Assembly (NCBI GenBank): GCA_947631965.1 | Contig: CANRNL010000005.1 | Span: 1-64,000 of the forward strand | DNA length: 64,000 nt | Direction: 5' to 3' | DNA from: an uncultured Clostridia bacterium | GTDB lineage: Bacteria; Bacillota; Clostridia; Monoglobales; Monoglobaceae | Shown here: piece after piece, positions 7,801-17,600 of the stretch | How the letters are laid out: each line of letters begins with the position of its first letter | Position numbering within the stretch: position 1 is the first letter of the stretch | The notes under the pieces: model-generated | Told to the model about the DNA's origin: nothing | The model's database searches: none | Seen by the model: the letters and a program-made list of their open reading frames with translations, nothing else | Translations under genes and position numbers: made by a program

Positions 7801-10800
7801 CTGCCGAAGCTTTCAAGGTAGAAGGCGGTACGTACACGACAGGCACCGAGGCTGATGTTTCCGTTTATCAGTATGTCGGAAGCGAGCACGCTGTTGATCC
7901 GACAAACGGTACAGTCGGCGCAGAGGCAGAGGTGGCTTTGACGATTATCGACTTCGGTTATGTTGAGGATATTGACGCGGAAGGTGTTGTTGACGCGGAT
8001 GGTATATTCACATCCGTGAAAGACATCAAGTACAACGCAAAAACCGCTCAATGGACTGACGCAACATTCTATTGGTGCTTCAACAGAGCGCTGAAGGATG
8101 GCGAAAATGTAGAAATCACGCTCACCGCTAACGGAAAAACATACACAGACACATGCGAGGGTAACGGCGTTTCACCGCGTTACGCGGCGTCGCTCCTGAG
8201 CGACAGTCAGTTCGGCGATGAGGTTTCAACTAACGGCGTACAGATCGGTGATTATACAATCAGCGGTAAGATTGGCGGAGAATCCGAAACTGTTATAGCG
8301 GCTGCCACCGGCGTTAATCCCGTTAATGTTGACAAGGTGCCCGAGCAGTTAAGCGGTAACTACGCTCCGGTTGTAGTGGCGGCGACGATTGCCGACCGCA
8401 CAGCGGAGGGTACCATAGGAAACGCAGCAACCGATGCCACAGCGACATATGTAGGTACTACGCCCGGTGAAGGCGGTAAGACGATTTACAATATCATAGG
8501 AACCGCGAAGAACCTTAAAAAGCACTTAAACGGCGCAGCAAGCCCAACAGAGGGTTATTGGTTCGGTATTGAAATTCAGGCTCCGACGGGCGTTGATACC
8601 GAAGGCGCCGACAAGACGTACAAGATTACTATTGACGGTGAAGAGGCAGGTTCGTCAACATTTGACGCGCTTCCGCATATTGAAGAGGGTGCAGCCAAGG
8701 GTGCTATAATCTACTTTAATGTGAAGGGCGACGACACCGATAAGTACATCGTTGACATCGAGTGGGCTCAAGACACAACATACACATATAGTATCGACCT
8801 GACAGGCGTTGAGCTTTACGGAGCGGCTTCGTTTGTCGATGGAGAGACAGACAGCTATGGCTTTATTGCCAAGGGCGACAATGACCTCCTCAACAGCCTT
8901 GCACCGTTGGTAAAGGGCGAAAACGAAGAATGGGGTACTCCGATTACAGACTGCAAGGACAACACATTCTATGCGGCGTTCAAGGTAGATCCCGCCAATG
9001 CCGATGGTAAGTCCTACACGGTGAAGTTCGCAAACGAAGCCGGCAACTCTTACTCTACCACAATAGACGCTGCCACCAAGGGCGGTATAGCGTATTTCAC
9101 ACCCGCATGGCAGGACGGTAAAACCGATAATAATATTCCGACCGAAAATTATCAGGGTAAGTACACAGTGACCGTAACCAAGACGGGAGATACAAACCCC
9201 GACGATACGGCTGAAATAAAGGTTTACAAGATTATTTACAAGGCTGTAAACGGCAAGTTTGGCGAAGCTGCGGAACAAGACAGCGGTCTTTACGCAGCGT
9301 CGGTTACGGATGCCGATGCGATTATAGGCACAATGCCCGAAGTTACTCCCGACGACGGATTTAAGGCGGCTGAGTGGGGCGCAGGCGTAGCGAGTGATGA
9401 TGACTACACCATTACCTATACGGCAACCTGCTCGGAGATTGAGAAGTACACGGTAACTTGTGAGACCGCGACAGGCGGTAAGGTAGAGGCTGACAAGACA
9501 GATGTTGCCGCAGGCGATACGGTAACGCTGACTGTTACAGCTGACAGCGGTTACAGCTTCGAAAGCCTTACCGTAAAGGATGCCGACGGCACCGAAGTAG
9601 AGACAGCACAGCAGGCAGACGGCACATATACATTCACAATGCCCTCGTCGAACGTAACCGTAACGGCGACATTCACGGCTGATGTAGTGCCGATGACATA
9701 CACGGTAACGATTGAAACAGCGACCGGCGGTAAAGTAGAGGCTGACAAGACCGCAGACCTTGCTGAGGGCGAGACGGTAACGCTGACTGTTACAGCTGAC
9801 AGCGGTTACAACTTTGGCAGCCTTACCGTAAAGGATGCTGACAGTACCGAAGTAGAGACAACATTGCAGGCAGACGGCACATATACATTTACAATGCCCG
9901 CGTCGAACGTAACCGTAACGGCGACATTCACGGCTGATGTAGTGCCGACGACATACACGGTAACGATTGAAACAGCGACAGGCGGTAAAGTAGAGGCTGA
10001 CAAGACCGCAGACCTTGCTGAGGGCGATACGGTAACGCTGACTGTTACAGCTGACAGCGGTTACAACTTTGGCAGCCTTACCGTAAAGGATGCCGAAGGC
10101 ACCGAAGTAGAGACAGCACAGCAGGCAGACGGCACATATACATTCACAATGCCCGCGTCGAACGTAACCGTAACGGCGACATTCACGGCTGATGTAGTGC
10201 CGACGACATACACGGTAACGATTGAAACAGCGACCGGCGGTAAGGTAGAGGCTGACAAGACAGACGTTGCCGAGGGCGAGACGGTAACGCTGACGGTAAC
10301 TCCCAACAGCAACTACAACTTCGGAAGTCTTACCGTAAAGGATGCCGACGGCGCAAAAGTAGAGACGACGCGTCAGGCTGACGGCACATATACATTCACA
10401 ATGCCTGCATCTGATGTAACCGTAACGGCGACATTTTCTCGTAAAAGCACAGGCGGCGGCCGCGGTGGAAGCGGAGGCGGAAGTGCAAGCGGCGGAGAGA
10501 CGAGCTACAGCGTAAGTGTTCCGTCAAAATCAAATAACGGTAGTGTAAGTGCAAACCTCAAAAATGCAACAAAAGGCTCTAAGGTAACGTTTACCGTTAC
10601 TCCCAACATGGGATATATGGCAAGCGGAGTAACCGTTAAAGACGCAAACGGCAACGAGATTGCAGTTACGGATAACGGAGACGGAACATATACGTTTGTA
10701 ATGCCCGACTCTAAGGTATCAATCGCGGCAGAGTTCGTGAAGAAAGAAACCGGAACGCCCGATACAACGCCTACTCCCGACGCGGAGGAAAATTGTCCGT

Positions 10801-11351
10801 CAGCGAAGTTTACCGACGTTGACCAAAGTCAGTGGTATCACGAGGGCATTGATTACGCGTTGACCAACGGACTTATGAACGGTATGAGCGATACGACGTT
10901 TGAGCCGAATTCGACTACGACGCGCGCAATGGTAGTAGCTGTTTTGTACAGACTTGACGGTTCGCCGGCGACCGCTCAGGCGGGCTTCGCGGATGTTCCC
11001 GCGGACGCTTGGTATGCCGACGCGGTAGCGTGGGGCGAAGCCAACGGTGTTGTAAGCGGTTACAGCGCGGAAACATTCGGACCGAGCGATTCTATCACCC
11101 GTGAGCAGATGGCGGCGATTTTGTACAGATACGCTCAGTATAAGGGTGTTGACGTATCGGCACAGGCTGATCTCTCCAAATATTCCGACGCGGACGCGGT
11201 AAGCGATTGGGCGAACACGGCTCTCAGCTGGGCGAACGCGGAAGGATTGATTTCGGGTATGAGCGATGCCGAGCTCGCGCCGACAGACACGGCGACACGC
11301 GCTCAGGTAGCGTCAATCCTTATGAGATTTTGCGAAAATATCGTGAAATAA
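4827..11351 (+). CDS. Giant SLH-anchored beta-helix surface protein
   Basis: 2174 aa, ATG preceded by GAGAGGAG. A signal peptide (KKLTKR, hydrophobic core, AMA then DE) covers residues 1-31. Residues ~60-560 and ~561-1030 are two related right-handed beta-helix blocks with many SGG-x-I-type rungs; each block opens with a matching LTLDLADHSIT / LTIDLADHNIT segment, so the helix has been duplicated. Residues ~1030-1540 are of unknown fold. From ~1541 four near-identical 84-85-residue bacterial repeats (TVTIETATGGKVEADKT...) and one diverged copy follow, with a Gly/Ser-rich linker between. Three SLH domains end the protein (~1993-2174; ITREQMAAILYRYAQYKG in the second). SLH domains are known to bind pyruvylated secondary wall polymer, so the protein is placed on the cell surface. 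No enzyme motif is seen; an adhesin or S-layer-associated role is inference. Confidence 0.9.
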   Translation: MTKKLTKRIISFVVTLAMVMVLLPTIPAMADEAAESVTAATEVESKPIAQADGIMLMEAGAGSSSSNPCKSADDVATALGGTGKAKVTENNTVKLIADIEDIGDLYINAPEDLTLDLADHSITLKSDCTLILMSNVTITGTDGFITQADGTTYPTVQVGASQKEVTVKLTGGTIKKAENTPECVLVNGNDSFEMSGGKLESNKFCLYLQGESSAKISGSADINSTSTAIEIQAVTVMQGSSLEMSGGKITSTGVCMQVDGKEGSSQATVTSGTIESTAADKTTPAVYVITNGSFGMTGGNIKTTGGLAVSVGKDGDDTNATATIGGEADISRTGGANKGLLEVKGKQCKLNIEDNAQIHDEIMVFKNGELNISGGTITSEGYAVGTNGSKEDSENTSVGAKINITGGTITGGNGSCAIYAPAGTWTITNGEITGGAGIVVRGADVDVQGGTITATAASATSIDVGDAGHPVPAAGITVDIAGYPEQEPGQPHVTISDGATVKATAEDGKTLAACNNGEAVVPGDGGKVEAAKNPFSVSGGTFTTGAGTDKESDAVNQFLAENYTYTDEGITYNGDDAEVTLNNVKCATLEEALEKAVNGDTITLLKDVDISDTITIASGALTIDLADHNITSTKARVFVVKTGGSLTIEGTTGVVSNESASDPDFMVIADGDNTKLTINGGTIEQKKDQVAVSVQNGATMTLTDGTIKGSDTADTNKAAVNVCCDSGKSGGVLTMNSGTISGGCYAVNSFGEGSKVSISGGKLENTESGSGLSVSDKASAEITGTAEVSGNFGATVSGGAKLTVSGDAEITGTGTNAESGIEVKGEGTTAEIKENAKVSGDYGIYAKDQAKLTVSGGTVEGTAAGIGTNGDDKATPADITVSGGKVSGDTAGVYLPSGKMTVENGANITGPAGIVQFGGELTVNGGTITANGTADVEIGASGKKVPPAAVVTNKQAGYDDNVKADLKGGSFTAAEGKPAVTYTENGEEAAPAAEAFKVEGGTYTTGTEADVSVYQYVGSEHAVDPTNGTVGAEAEVALTIIDFGYVEDIDAEGVVDADGIFTSVKDIKYNAKTAQWTDATFYWCFNRALKDGENVEITLTANGKTYTDTCEGNGVSPRYAASLLSDSQFGDEVSTNGVQIGDYTISGKIGGESETVIAAATGVNPVNVDKVPEQLSGNYAPVVVAATIADRTAEGTIGNAATDATATYVGTTPGEGGKTIYNIIGTAKNLKKHLNGAASPTEGYWFGIEIQAPTGVDTEGADKTYKITIDGEEAGSSTFDALPHIEEGAAKGAIIYFNVKGDDTDKYIVDIEWAQDTTYTYSIDLTGVELYGAASFVDGETDSYGFIAKGDNDLLNSLAPLVKGENEEWGTPITDCKDNTFYAAFKVDPANADGKSYTVKFANEAGNSYSTTIDAATKGGIAYFTPAWQDGKTDNNIPTENYQGKYTVTVTKTGDTNPDDTAEIKVYKIIYKAVNGKFGEAAEQDSGLYAASVTDADAIIGTMPEVTPDDGFKAAEWGAGVASDDDYTITYTATCSEIEKYTVTCETATGGKVEADKTDVAAGDTVTLTVTADSGYSFESLTVKDADGTEVETAQQADGTYTFTMPSSNVTVTATFTADVVPMTYTVTIETATGGKVEADKTADLAEGETVTLTVTADSGYNFGSLTVKDADSTEVETTLQADGTYTFTMPASNVTVTATFTADVVPTTYTVTIETATGGKVEADKTADLAEGDTVTLTVTADSGYNFGSLTVKDAEGTEVETAQQADGTYTFTMPASNVTVTATFTADVVPTTYTVTIETATGGKVEADKTDVAEGETVTLTVTPNSNYNFGSLTVKDADGAKVETTRQADGTYTFTMPASDVTVTATFSRKSTGGGRGGSGGGSASGGETSYSVSVPSKSNNGSVSANLKNATKGSKVTFTVTPNMGYMASGVTVKDANGNEIAVTDNGDGTYTFVMPDSKVSIAAEFVKKETGTPDTTPTPDAEENCPSAKFTDVDQSQWYHEGIDYALTNGLMNGMSDTTFEPNSTTTRAMVVAVLYRLDGSPATAQAGFADVPADAWYADAVAWGEANGVVSGYSAETFGPSDSITREQMAAILYRYAQYKGVDVSAQADLSKYSDADAVSDWANTALSWANAEGLISGMSDAELAPTDTATRAQVASILMRFCENIVK
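9447..10440 (+). repeat. 255-bp tandem repeats inside the 4827 gene
   Basis: Four units start at 9447, 9699, 9954 and 10209, giving periods of 252, 255 and 255 bp. Units 2 and 3 are nearly identical at the DNA level, which points to recent duplication or homogenisation. A fifth, diverged unit lies at about 10507-10745. Each encodes one InlB/Flg_new-like beta repeat. Confidence 0.85.
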
Positions 11352-11364
11352 ATTTACAAATGTT

Positions 11365-11395
11365 AAAGGCGGAGCTTCGGCTCCGCCTTTTTCTG
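11365..11395 (+). terminator. Intrinsic terminator of the 4827 gene
   Basis: Perfect 11-base stem (AAAGGCGGAGC / GCTCCGCCTTT) closed by a stable TTCG tetraloop and followed by Ts, 13 bp after the stop codon. It separates the first giant gene from the next. The remaining sequence up to 11595 holds a short GC-rich repeat-like patch at about 11424-11450 and nothing else recognised. Confidence 0.85.
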
Positions 11396-11595
11396 TCCGC
11401 TGTTCGGTTATTTTTTTATTTCTGCGGTGCGCCGCACCCTACGGCGAGTAAAGTTTTTTTGCTTTTCTTCGACCGCTTTATCAAATTAAAGAAATCTCAG
11501 CCCCAAAATTTACCAAAAATCCGATTATTCGTGAAATGTAGTCTCCAAATAACGTAAAAAGCAAGTTTGACTGCGTAAACGTCAAGACGGACGCA

Positions 11596-11625
11596 TTGAC
11601 ACAGAAATTTGAATAATGATAAAAT
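11596..11625 (+). promoter_or_regulatory. Promoter of the 11697 gene
   Basis: TTGACA (11596-11601) and TAAAAT (11620-11625) with an 18-bp spacer, about 70 bp before the start codon. Confidence 0.6.
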
Positions 11626-11696
11626 TATTATATCTGAATGTTTTCATCCGCTATATCGGATAGGGCATACACAAACTTATATAAGGGGCTGATCAA

Positions 11697-14600
11697 ATGA
11701 TACAGACGACATCAAAGCGAATAATATCCATACTGCTGGTCATATGTATGACGGTAGCGCTTATTCCTTCGGTAGTGGCGGAGGAAGAGGAGAGCAGCGT
11801 ATGGCAGCCGTCGAGAATGGCGGAGCTTACGGATGAGGAAATGGAAAACGGCGTTATTTATATGGGACTTAACGCGGGTCGCGCGCAGGAGCGCGGCACT
11901 TATAGCCTGACCGTTTACCGCGACGGAAACAGCGAGAACGAAGCGGAAATCGAGATAAGCACCATTGACTTGTCCGCTGCTATCGGCGAGGATTACGACG
12001 TTCTCGTGGACGATATAGAGTATTACGATACGGGCGGCACGGTTATGGAGCGCAACGCCAATATCGACACGGAGGAAATGCTCGAGGAATATTCCAATGA
12101 ATTGCAAAGCGTCGCGGAGAATGTGTCGGATGAGTCGCCCAAGAGCGCGGCGGAGCAGGGAAGCGTCCTGGCAAAGCTGAAAGAGGAGCAAACCGGACAG
12201 AAAACGCGCTCGCTGTCGCACGTGACTCCGGTCTCGAGAGCGGATTTTATCGATATGATGAATGAGACCTACGGCGATGACGCGCTTACGCCCGAGGAAT
12301 ATAAGGCAGATGCCGATATGCTTTTGGATGCAACAAGGAACAATGCTACGGACTTTATGGCTGTGTCGTCGACGGCGCGGCTGGTTTTCGAGCCCGGAGA
12401 AACCGAAAAGCAGGTCGAAATAGAGATATATGAGGATGAAAAGCCCGAGGACGACGAGTTCATTGTATTTATGCTTTCTTCCCCGGAGGGTGCTTTGCTC
12501 GGAAATCTGTATACAAGCACCGTTACAATAGAGGACGACGAGCCGCGCGAGGAGGCGTTCGTGGGCTTTAAGTCGGAAAAGCAGACGGTAGCCGACGGCG
12601 AACCGATTATTTTGGAGAGAACCGGCGCGGATTACTATATGGTATCCGTCGACGCCGTTCTTGAAAACGGCGGCCGCCAAACAGTGTATTTTAAGCCGTA
12701 TCAGACGGAAGCAAAGCTTGAAATGAGTATTGAGGGGCGCGGTAAGGAAACCGTGACGCTGGAGAATTTCACGGCTTGCTCCGAGGGCGATATAACCGAG
12801 TGCGAGATAAGCTTTGACGATGGTAAGACCGAGAAAACCGAGACTGTCGGGCTGCCGGGCATACAAATTGCGTCGGATGGCGACGACAGCAGCAGTACCG
12901 AAGGAAATTCGTCGTTTGAGCTTGAAAGCTCGGAAGGCGGCGTATCGGCACATCTGGATGGGTACAATCTGCGCGTGGACTATGTTCCGGGGCAGAAGGA
13001 CTCGAATGGTCTTGTCTACGGTAAAATAATGGACCCGAGCTATGTTCCCGAGGTCTGGGTCGGCAATTACTATTTCCCCGAAAGCTTCACTCTGGGAACC
13101 ACCGGCGATGACGGCTCGGAGAATAGTTATAATGACAATGACGCAAGCAAAGGCGACGGTCATCCCAACGGTTATATTTATCTTGGGTATTATGACTGGA
13201 GGATCTGGCGCGAGGGAACGAGCTACGCCGAACTTAAAAAGCTTGACCATGAGATATACAGAGGCTACGCGGCGGACTGGAGCGGAGGCCGTATTCATTC
13301 CGTTGACGCTGAGGACAGTATGTATAAGCGTTACTTTTCGGTGTACAATTCCGCCGGTACCACGCTGCAGAGCTTTTGTGAAACAAACAGCTTCGACAGA
13401 AGGACCGATTTGCTTACGGCGCTCGGCACAGACGGTCTGCCTGAGGGTGCGGGAGGCTCGCTGAAGCTTAATATAGCGGATGAGGAGAGTGCGTTTACGC
13501 CGTCGCCGACCATTAACCTTTACGGCGTCGCGGCGATGTTCAGAACCTTTAACATATCGCTGCAGCAGCCGGGAGAAATGGAGTTCAAGGACGGCGACCA
13601 AACCGTTAAGAAAAAGCCCTGCAACGTGCAGCTTGGAACGGGACACGAATTGCGATATACAAATCAGACGTTGACGATAACGGCGAAGTCTGCCGAGGAA
13701 TCGACCGGACTTATGCCCGGCGAGCTCATAGGCTATAAGATTGAGACAAACTGGAGAGCTCCCGAGGAGGAAAAGGATAAGAGGGATTTCTTCTATTATA
13801 TGGCGTCCGGTCATAAGCCGTCGGAAGCAAAAAGCGCGTCTATAAGCGACGATAACGACAGCAACACCGTATATACAACGGACAAAACGAAAGATTTGAC
13901 GAATATTTTGTTTGACGAGGACTTCATAAAAATCATCGACCAGCATTTAAAGGGCGTCAGCGGCTCAAACTCGGCGAAATGGTCGACAGACCTTCAATTT
14001 ACGCCGCTCTATATCTACAAGGACGTTGACGTGCGCGTTAAAGAGACGGATTTGGGAACGTTCAACGGACTTCCGGCAGGAGACTACACATTCCACGAGG
14101 GCGATACGCTTCGCCTTTCGGGAGTCGGCGCGGACGGATACGACGTAAAGTACGCCGGTTCGAGAGTTGCGGGAAGACTGACAAAGAATCAGAACGAGGA
14201 GACGGTTTTCGACGTTACGATAAATCTGACGGGAAACTCGACGGAGACCGTTTATACTCTCGGCGCGACGCTCGGCGGTATAAGGGGGTGCGGTTATTAC
14301 GAAATCACGCCCGAATTTGTCGTAAACGAGCCGAACTACATATCGTTTGAAATACAGGCGGATGAGGACGGAAACGCGCACGGCGTGGCGGATTACCTGA
14401 TGTTCCTAAGCGAAGAGCAGATAAAAACGCTTATGGACGAGCATCCCGAATATAAACTTAAAGGAAATGAAAATATTTATATATGCAATCCAAACGCGAG
14501 CGGTACCACAGAGGCGGAGAAAATAATAAATATGATAACCCCTGTGCGCGGAAAGGTTTACTCGTTTAACGCCGAGTGTACAGATCAGCGTATGAGGCTC

Positions 14601-17600
14601 AGATCGAACAACAAGGACGGAACAAACATTTCAGTCAGCGCTAAGCCCACATACTGGGCGCCGGTATTTGAAAACAGCTTTACCTACGGCACAAAAAAGG
14701 TGTACGGCACGACGGCGCATATCGTGGCGTCGGGCGAGGCGAAGGACAACGTAGTAAAGCTGAGCTCGGTGGAAGCGTCAAGAGAAAACGACATATTCCT
14801 GAGAGCAACAGGTAGTATTACAGCAAAGGAACACTCCATACGCGAAAGCGCGGAGTATATGGAGGTCGTCGGCGTACCCGGTCTTGTGGTAACCGGTCCG
14901 GGCGAGGTATATACCGAGGCGGTAAAAGAGAATGCGGGAACGGAACAGGAAATAATCCGCGAGCGTTCGGAATTTAACACGCCGAGCGATACTACGGCTA
15001 ACGACGGAAGCTTCAAGCTGGAGGGAATAAATCTGCCCGAGGACGCGGAGGCATATACGATTTATTATACCAACGGCAATATTGAGGGCGTGTATGTTGT
15101 GGATATTACGCAGCTTAAATCCGATATAGAAGCCGATAAGGCAGTTCTGATTAATGCTAAGAATAAGGATGGTACCGATAATGCGGATGCCATAACATTT
15201 AACCGCAACGCCGAGCGGAGCGACGGAGGCAATCTGGACGTCGAGACAAAGGTGGACGGTTACGCCAATGCGATTGCGGAGGATATACAAACGCCCGTTA
15301 TAACGACGGACGCGCCGTATCCGACAAGCGTGGAATACAAATTTGAAAAAAGCGCAAGCACCACGCAGTACGGAACCGTTTCAAACAGCGTGCCCATTAT
15401 CGACGACTGTTTAACCGTGACGCTTACCATCAATCCCAACGGACGCGAGGTAAAGAAGGTGAAATTCATCATAGATAGGACAAGGACGCTAAAGGATGAT
15501 GCCCAAAAGGATGATGATAAAAAGGATGATTCTCAAAAGGATGATTCTCAAAAGGATGATTCTCAAAAAGATGATTCTCAAAAGGATGATTCTCAAAAGG
15601 ATGATTCTCAAAAAGATGATTCTCAAAAAGATGATGATAAAAAAGATGATGTTGAACAAGAGAATGATATTGTATATGAGGTGGATTTAAAGCCGGGGCA
15701 GACAAGCGTTGACTTTAACTTCGGCTCAAAGAGTTTGAAGGACGTGCTGGAGCCGGGCGATAAGCTGTATGTCATTATGGTTGACGCGGCAAAGAGGGAG
15801 GTTACGACAACAGGCCAGGACGCCGACGGCAATCCGATACCCGTAACGAACCAATATGATATAGAATACACAAGGCTCTACACAGGTCTTAGCTTCTACG
15901 TACCCATGGTCAACAACGTGATGCAGTCGTTTGACTTCGTTCCCCAACAGATTGGTGCGAAGGAAGTACCTGTTCTCGGCGAATGGATGGGAAGTATGTC
16001 GACCGGAGTTATGACCTTTAACCATAACAGCTGGACAACAGGCGGAATAGACGGATATTCGCTTACCTTTGATTTAAACGCATCCCCGATTGGTTATCCG
16101 TCCGATCCGGCGACTGAAAAATTCAAGAAGTTAAAGCAGACGCAAAAAGACGCGGAGGAAGCCGCCAGACCCGGGCCGGGAGAAGGCGAACAAGGTCCAA
16201 GTGGAGAAATAGACTGGAGCGCGTACAGAGGATATAACGGAACGTATAGAAACTCTATGACCGATGTCTTCGGGAAAAACAAGTTTAGTGTTCATTTTGT
16301 CGTACTTGCCAATCTCGACTGGGTTTTGGACAGGGATACGGGCGAATATGTGTTTGCCGGAGCGCAGATCGCGCTGGGCCTTTCGGGAAGCTTTAAAAAG
16401 ACGATTTTCGGCGTGATGCTGGGTGCTCCGCTATTCTTTGACATTAATGTTGACATTGCGTTTGAATGGGAAGATAATATAGTAGAGGATAAAAAATTGA
16501 CATTTGACCGCTTCGGCACCTATCAGAATATTAAGGACGCTTTTCCCAACAGCAATAACGGCGAGCTTTTAATTCTAGGCGGTAAGTTTCAGGTGGGTAT
16601 AGGATTATGCGGAGTTCTCGGCGCCCGCGGATTTATCGGCGTAGATGCAAAGCTATATTTCCCCAATCACGGCTATGAAGAAAATCGCGGACATTCGGTG
16701 ACGTTGAAGGGCGGAATCGGAATAGATTTAGTTTTCTTCAGCATTGAATATGTGCTTGGCGATCGAACATGGGCGGGCGGAATATACGCAGATGAAGCCT
16801 CCGATAGTGTAAGTTCGGCGTCGGCGGATGAGCCAATATTAAGGACGCGCGCATATAATACCGGAGGCGGCGGACGCGTAGGCGACCCCGATAACGTATC
16901 GCTAGCGGACATAACGTCGCATAAGGTCTTGATTGAAGACGCGCCCGAACATACCAGACCGCAGATTGTGACGCTGAACGACGGACGAAAGCTGATGGTG
17001 TACATAGGCAGCGACACAGAACGCGAGTACGATATAAACAAGGCGTGCCTGTATTACAGCGTGTATGACGGCGGAAAATGGTCTGAGGCACAGCCGGTCG
17101 AAAACGACGGCACGCCCGATTCTACCCCGTCACTCGCAAAATACGGCGACAAGGTAGTAATCGCGTGGTCCGACGCGTCAAAGGCGTTTGACGCGGATTT
17201 GGACGCGGCTATTGCCGACGGAACCGCGACGACGCGTCAGAAGGCGGATTTGCTGTCGTGCAATGATATATCCATGGCGATGTTTGACGGCAACACAATC
17301 CATGAGCCGACCAAGGTAAACGACGACGAAAGGGTTTATAACGGCAACGGGTTCTGGGATCTCAATCCCGTAATCTGCGCCGACCCCGACGGCGAGGACG
17401 GTATGGTGCTGTACTATACGAAGCGCGACTTGGGCACCGTAACGGATCTTGATGAGGAGCTGCTGGACGTTAACGCGACATACGAGACGATTGCCGCGGT
17501 GGCGTGGGACGAACGCGGTGTGTCGGAGGAACAGTTTGTTCCAATCGATGGCGACCCGCTGATAAACGAAATAGACTCCGAACTGTTTGAAATGACCGTT

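Noticed and set aside
11712-13946. 744-codon open frame on the minus strand inside the 11697 gene, and many similar antisense frames under the giants
   Set aside because: Composition is Arg/His/Cys-rich and unlike any protein family. There is no RBS or promoter, and the opposite strand carries a clear domain-rich protein. Codon bias of the real gene keeps these frames open.
15469-15705. Open frames on both strands across the 15-bp repeat tract
   Set aside because: The repeat unit has no stop codon in any frame, so repetition alone creates them; only the + frame joins conserved sequence on both sides.
16260-16800. Outer-membrane beta-barrel in the Calx-beta paralogues
   Set aside because: Alternating hydrophobic strands are suggestive, but nothing in the window (no BamA, Lpt or OmpM-type gene) supports an outer membrane, and an extracellular beta fold explains the pattern equally well.
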